From: Candidatus Sulfidibacterium hydrothermale
GTDB taxonomy: Bacteria; Bacteroidota; Bacteroidia; Bacteroidales; F082
Assembly (NCBI RefSeq): GCF_020149915.1
Contig: NZ_CP083760.1
Location: forward strand, 1,426,001 to 1,490,000
Direction of reading: 5' to 3'
DNA length: 64,000 bases
Numbering within the stretch: position 1 is the stretch's first letter; every line of letters begins with the position of its first letter. The translations under genes were made by a program, and so were the position numbers. This document shows, piece by piece, positions 61,023 to 64,000 of the stretch. The notes beneath the pieces are model-generated. The model worked only from the letters and a program-made list of their open reading frames with translations, had not been told where the DNA came from and did no database searches.

Positions 61023-61785
61023 CTTTTTTATTTACTTTCTGAGGTAAGTATTCAGTGTCAATATTTTGCATGGCATGAAAGATATTGGCGTCGGCTTTTG
61101 GATGAATTTCCCGCAGGGATTGGAGTAATTGTCGGGCTGTGGTACGTTTGGTCTGGTCGGCATACGGACACTCATTGATTAGTGTCGGAAACTGCTTGAT
61201 AGCCGCATATTGCCGGGTGTCATTGTCTGTTAATAAAAGCAGTGGACGTATGAGTTCCATTCTTCCGTTAAACATGCGCAGTTTTGCCGGGAGTGATGAG
61301 ATGTGCCCGTGGTAAGCCATGTTAATCAGCAGGGTTTCTACTGCATCGTCGCGGTGGTGCCCCAGTGCCAGCTTTTGGAAATTATTGTCTTTGGCAAATT
61401 CGAATAATGTTTTACGGCGATGCCATGAACAGACAAAACAAGGGGCTTTTTTTCCTCGGTCTTCAATGTGGGCACGGACCGTGACAAAGTGTAAAGGGAC
61501 CTGTAGCTGACCGGTCCATTCTGTCAGCCAATTTTTATCCACTTGATAAGGAACATCTTCTACTTCGATGTGGATGGCCTCCAGATGAAAGGAAACCCGG
61601 TTAAATTTCCGGTACTCGGCAAGTGCATCCAGCATGACCAGCGAATCTTTTCCTCCGCTGATAGCAGCCAAAACCCGGTCGCCATCCTGTAGCAATGAGA
61701 ATTCATCAATGGCTTTGGCCACAAAATTCTTAACGTGTTCGATCTGCCGTTTTTGCCAGTATCCCGGTTTTTCATTCATGCTCAT
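61015..61785 (-). CDS. ttcA: TtcA-like tRNA 2-thiolation enzyme
   Basis: Adenylates and thiolates cytidine 32 of tRNA. The 256-residue protein has the PP-loop AISGGKDSLVML, the Cys pair CFVC, and a third Cys in NECPYADQ: the three ligands of the [4Fe-4S] cluster in TtcA. The LGHHRDDAVETLL motif is also conserved. It is shorter than E. coli TtcA (about 310 residues) at the N-terminus. The frame is open to a TTG at 61794 inside the promoter box; ATG 61785 or 61779 is preferred. It pairs with the NUDIX gene. Confidence 0.88.
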   Translation of the reverse strand: MSMNEKPGYWQKRQIEHVKNFVAKAIDEFSLLQDGDRVLAAISGGKDSLVMLDALAEYRKFNRVSFHLEAIHIEVEDVPYQVDKNWLTEWTGQLQVPLHFVTVRAHIEDRGKKAPCFVCSWHRRKTLFEFAKDNNFQKLALGHHRDDAVETLLINMAYHGHISSLPAKLRMFNGRMELIRPLLLLTDNDTRQYAAIKQFPTLINECPYADQTKRTTARQLLQSLREIHPKADANIFHAMQNIDTEYLPQKVNKKDE

Positions 61786-61791
61786 GGGATG

Positions 61792-61799
61792 CAAAAGTA
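61792..61799 (-). promoter_or_regulatory. -7 box of ttcA
   Basis: TACTTTTG on the minus strand, 6 bases before ATG 61785 or 12 before ATG 61779. It rules out the TTG at 61794 as a start. Confidence 0.5.
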
Positions 61800-61844
61800 C
61801 ACGAAAAAATTAGCCGGGAAAAGTGACCCTTGCCGGATGTACAA

Positions 61845-63434
61845 CTATCGAAAATTTGAATCGATCCACGGAATCAACGGAGAACGGTAGAAGTTGACAT
61901 AGAGCATGTCCAGACGAAGTGCCTGGGCACCAAGCCGCATGCGGTAATTATTCCAGTTTCTTAAACTGTCGGGAGTCCAGCCGATTTCGGCATGGCCGAT
62001 CAGTCGCGGAAAAGCCATGTATTCAATGTCCTGTAGATTGGTGACGGTTTCGCTCCATAAAGGCGATTCAATCCCGGCGATATCTTTTTTTGAGATTCCC
62101 GGTATCAGGGTGTCGGGCTCCCAGTTATAAGCTTTCTTTACATTGACGTATCCGGCCCAGTGCAGCCCGAGTTTAGTTTGTTTATTGTATTTCATATCAA
62201 GATAACAGCGTCCGCCGGGAGAGAGAATGACTTTGGCTCCTTTTTTTACAGCCATTTGGACATTTTTTTTATTGGCCCAGAATTGTACCATGGTTCCGGG
62301 TTGTAAAGGCGTTTGGGCAATTTCATCCCAGCCAATGACTTTTTTGTGATGGGCAGCCACAATTTTCTGTACCTTTTCAATAAAAGGCAGGTAATCTTTT
62401 TTTGGGGTAGCATGTGATTCATCACCACCAATGTGGAACCACGGACCGGGAGAGATGGCGGCAATTTCACCAACCACATCATTAATAAATTTATAGGTAA
62501 TGGGTTTGTGTGTGCATAGCGTACTGAATCCTACCTGGATGCCAGTGAAAAGTTTTTTCTTTTTATTGTTACAGTTCAACGTGTCGTACGAAGCCAAAGC
62601 CGCATGAATATGTCCGGGCATATCAATTTCGGGAACAATGGTGATGTAACGTTTGGCTGCATATCGTACCAGTTCTTTAAATTCTTTCTGAGTATAATAC
62701 CCGCCTTTTCCGCCTCCTACTTCGGTGGAGCCGCCAATCTTGGTCAGATTGGGCCACGATTTGATCTGGATGCGCCATCCCTGGTCGTCCGAAAGATGAA
62801 GATGCAAAACGTTGAGTTTGTACAAGGTCATTAAATCCATATATTTTTCTACCGTTTTTACATCAAAAAAATGACGGGCTACATCCAGCATAGCGCCCCG
62901 GTAAGCGTAAGTGGGGTAGTCCGTAATTTTTACGGTTGGGATGTTCCACGGTCCGCTTTGTAACAGGCGTTTTTCAACCTGGGCAGGCATCAGTTGCCGT
63001 AAAGTTTGTATTCCTCTGAAAACCCCCTCCGGCGTATTGCCGGTAAGGTAAATTTTCTTTTTGGTTACGATAAGTTCATATCCTTCTTTTCCCAGTATTT
63101 TGTTCTTTTTTGATATGTCGAGATAGAGATAGATACATTTTCCGGAAGGTTTTCCTTTGAGTGCTATCACAGGAACCGGATAACCGGTTGATGGTCGTAA
63201 AAGCCGGGCAAGAAATTGTGCTGGATCCTTTAATCCGGGTTGCTTTTCCGGATAAAAAATGGATGTGTTGTAGTCAATGGTAAAATCTTTGCCGGTATAT
63301 TGTACAGAAACCGGAAGAGGAATCAAACTGGTGGGATTCAGGGTAATGTCTTTCGATGGGGTCCATGCCAGCAGCGTTCCTGCCAGGAGTAAAATAATAA
63401 CGGCTGTGAATTTGGGGATACCTGTTCTTTTCAT
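61845..63434 (-). CDS. exported beta-N-acetylhexosaminidase (GH20)
   Basis: Releases terminal GlcNAc or GalNAc from glycans. The 529-residue protein has a signal peptide (FTAVIILLLAGTLLAW), the GH20b N-terminal domain and the catalytic TIM barrel: YRGAMLDVARHF, LHLHLSDDQGWRI, EIDMPGH, and FHIGGDESH with the catalytic Asp-Glu pair. The length is typical. The open frame starts at 63443; I use ATG 63434 (three codons on), which is 16 bases from the -7 box at 63451. It is alone here, though the sugar salvage operon at 3.8-8.7 kb could use its products. Confidence 0.93.
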   Translation of the reverse strand: MKRTGIPKFTAVIILLLAGTLLAWTPSKDITLNPTSLIPLPVSVQYTGKDFTIDYNTSIFYPEKQPGLKDPAQFLARLLRPSTGYPVPVIALKGKPSGKCIYLYLDISKKNKILGKEGYELIVTKKKIYLTGNTPEGVFRGIQTLRQLMPAQVEKRLLQSGPWNIPTVKITDYPTYAYRGAMLDVARHFFDVKTVEKYMDLMTLYKLNVLHLHLSDDQGWRIQIKSWPNLTKIGGSTEVGGGKGGYYTQKEFKELVRYAAKRYITIVPEIDMPGHIHAALASYDTLNCNNKKKKLFTGIQVGFSTLCTHKPITYKFINDVVGEIAAISPGPWFHIGGDESHATPKKDYLPFIEKVQKIVAAHHKKVIGWDEIAQTPLQPGTMVQFWANKKNVQMAVKKGAKVILSPGGRCYLDMKYNKQTKLGLHWAGYVNVKKAYNWEPDTLIPGISKKDIAGIESPLWSETVTNLQDIEYMAFPRLIGHAEIGWTPDSLRNWNNYRMRLGAQALRLDMLYVNFYRSPLIPWIDSNFR

Positions 63435-63450
63435 GGGTTTCATTTTTCCC

Positions 63451-63458
63451 CAAAATTA
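63451..63458 (-). promoter_or_regulatory. -7 box of the GH20 gene
   Basis: TAATTTTG on the minus strand, 7 bases before ATG 63443 and 16 before ATG 63434. Confidence 0.5.
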
Positions 63459-63499
63459 AAAACTTTTGTTCGACTGGCAGGACAAAAACAGACAGAAAA

Positions 63500-64000
63500 T
63501 TATTTTAATCTTCCTGCCCGTTTCATGGCACGTAAAAAGTTGACGACACGGGTTCGGGTGGTCAGTACGTATTCGTAATAATCCGTGTCGCTGTTGGGAT
63601 GCAATACCCGTTTATCCTCTTTTAAATTGTCAATGATATCATTGAATTGAATGTCGGAAGAGAGTACCTGCATGATGCCGTTGGCGTAATTGAAATAATA
63701 CCATTGCCGTTTCCCGTGTTGGAGAATCATTTCAATGGAGGTTCCGCTACGGTTCTTTTTGATCTGAATAATCCCGTTCATGTACTTGTTCAGGGTATTG
63801 TTTCCAATATTGCCAATTCCGATGGGTCCTTTTGAAATAAAAGAGCGTGTCAGCGGATCCCAGATCAGCGTAACATCATTAAGAGAAATGGTATTTTGTA
63901 ACGCCGGGGGAAGTTTTTTGGTTTGTCCGTATAATGAGAGTTCCGTAAGAATATTTTTTGCTTTGTCCGGCCCTAATAATTTATCCAAAGCCATGGGATA
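63500..64000 (-). CDS. C-terminal part of an unrecognised protein, 5' end outside window
   Basis: The last 166 or so codons of a minus-strand gene whose frame stays open to the window end. The visible region is mostly beta-like segments (VTLIWDPLTRSFISKGPIGI, GTSIEMILQHGKRQWYYF) and ends with a basic helical tail (VVNFLRAMKRAGRLK). No catalytic motif, signal or membrane segment is visible. Whether the internal methionine at 63994 is the start cannot be told; an upstream extension is more likely. I do not recognise the family, though similar C-terminal regions occur in large Bacteroidota hypothetical proteins. Confidence 0.6.
   Translation of the reverse strand, partial: YPMALDKLLGPDKAKNILTELSLYGQTKKLPPALQNTISLNDVTLIWDPLTRSFISKGPIGIGNIGNNTLNKYMNGIIQIKKNRSGTSIEMILQHGKRQWYYFNYANGIMQVLSSDIQFNDIIDNLKEDKRVLHPNSDTDYYEYVLTTRTRVVNFLRAMKRAGRLK

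Overview
The window is chromosomal DNA from a member of the Bacteroidota, probably near the Bacteroidales/Marinilabiliales, although the rank below phylum is a guess. The evidence is a SusC/SusD pair, the complete Bat (Bacteroides aerotolerance) operon, lipoprotein signals, DUF4251, DUF5683 and DUF3276 families, and a Bacteroidota-type promoter -7 box (TAnnTTTG) in front of many genes. Most of the window is core metabolism and envelope biogenesis. I saw no rRNA, tRNA, phage, transposase or CRISPR array.

Layout. 0-4 kb: an inositol-lipid gene pair (ino1 and a CDP-alcohol phosphatidyltransferase) and two small envelope proteins. 3.8-8.7 kb: a probable sugar salvage operon (sugar-1-phosphate nucleotidyltransferase, anomeric sugar kinase, secreted clan GH-D glycosidase). 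9.4-18 kb: an eight-gene MoxR/DUF58/BatA-E operon on the minus strand. 18-26.4 kb: a NapH-like ferredoxin, guaA, a five-LysM protein with a periplasmic-binding fold, and psd-cdsA for phospholipid synthesis. 26.8-35.4 kb: an orphan SusC/SusD pair, a transglutaminase-fold protein lacking its catalytic residues, and SPOR and TPR envelope proteins. 35.5-45.3 kb: alaS, an M23 peptidase, a MerR regulator, hldD, pyrB-pyrI, an AlbA_2 protein and an aminopeptidase P. 45.3-49 kb: an acyl-CoA ligase flanked by a GC-rich palindromic element and about 1.5 kb of gene-free repeat DNA. 49-55 kb: parA-parB-DUF5683-S9 peptidase operon and a PUR-alpha-like protein. 55-64 kb: a 2-oxoacid dehydrogenase E2, another palindromic repeat island, a LolD-type ATPase, a 13-repeat TPR protein, NUDIX, TtcA, GH20 and a truncated gene.

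The most notable observation is upstream of pyrB. A 41-codon, U-rich leader ORF runs through a pause-like hairpin, a U-rich stretch and a terminator-like hairpin with a U tract, and its stop overlaps the pyrB start (ATGA). This is the architecture of the enterobacterial pyrBI (PyrL) UTP-sensitive attenuator, here in a Bacteroidota genome. Other points of interest are near-leaderless promoters at guaA and lolD, the salvage operon, the pseudo-transglutaminase and the families of palindromic intergenic repeats.
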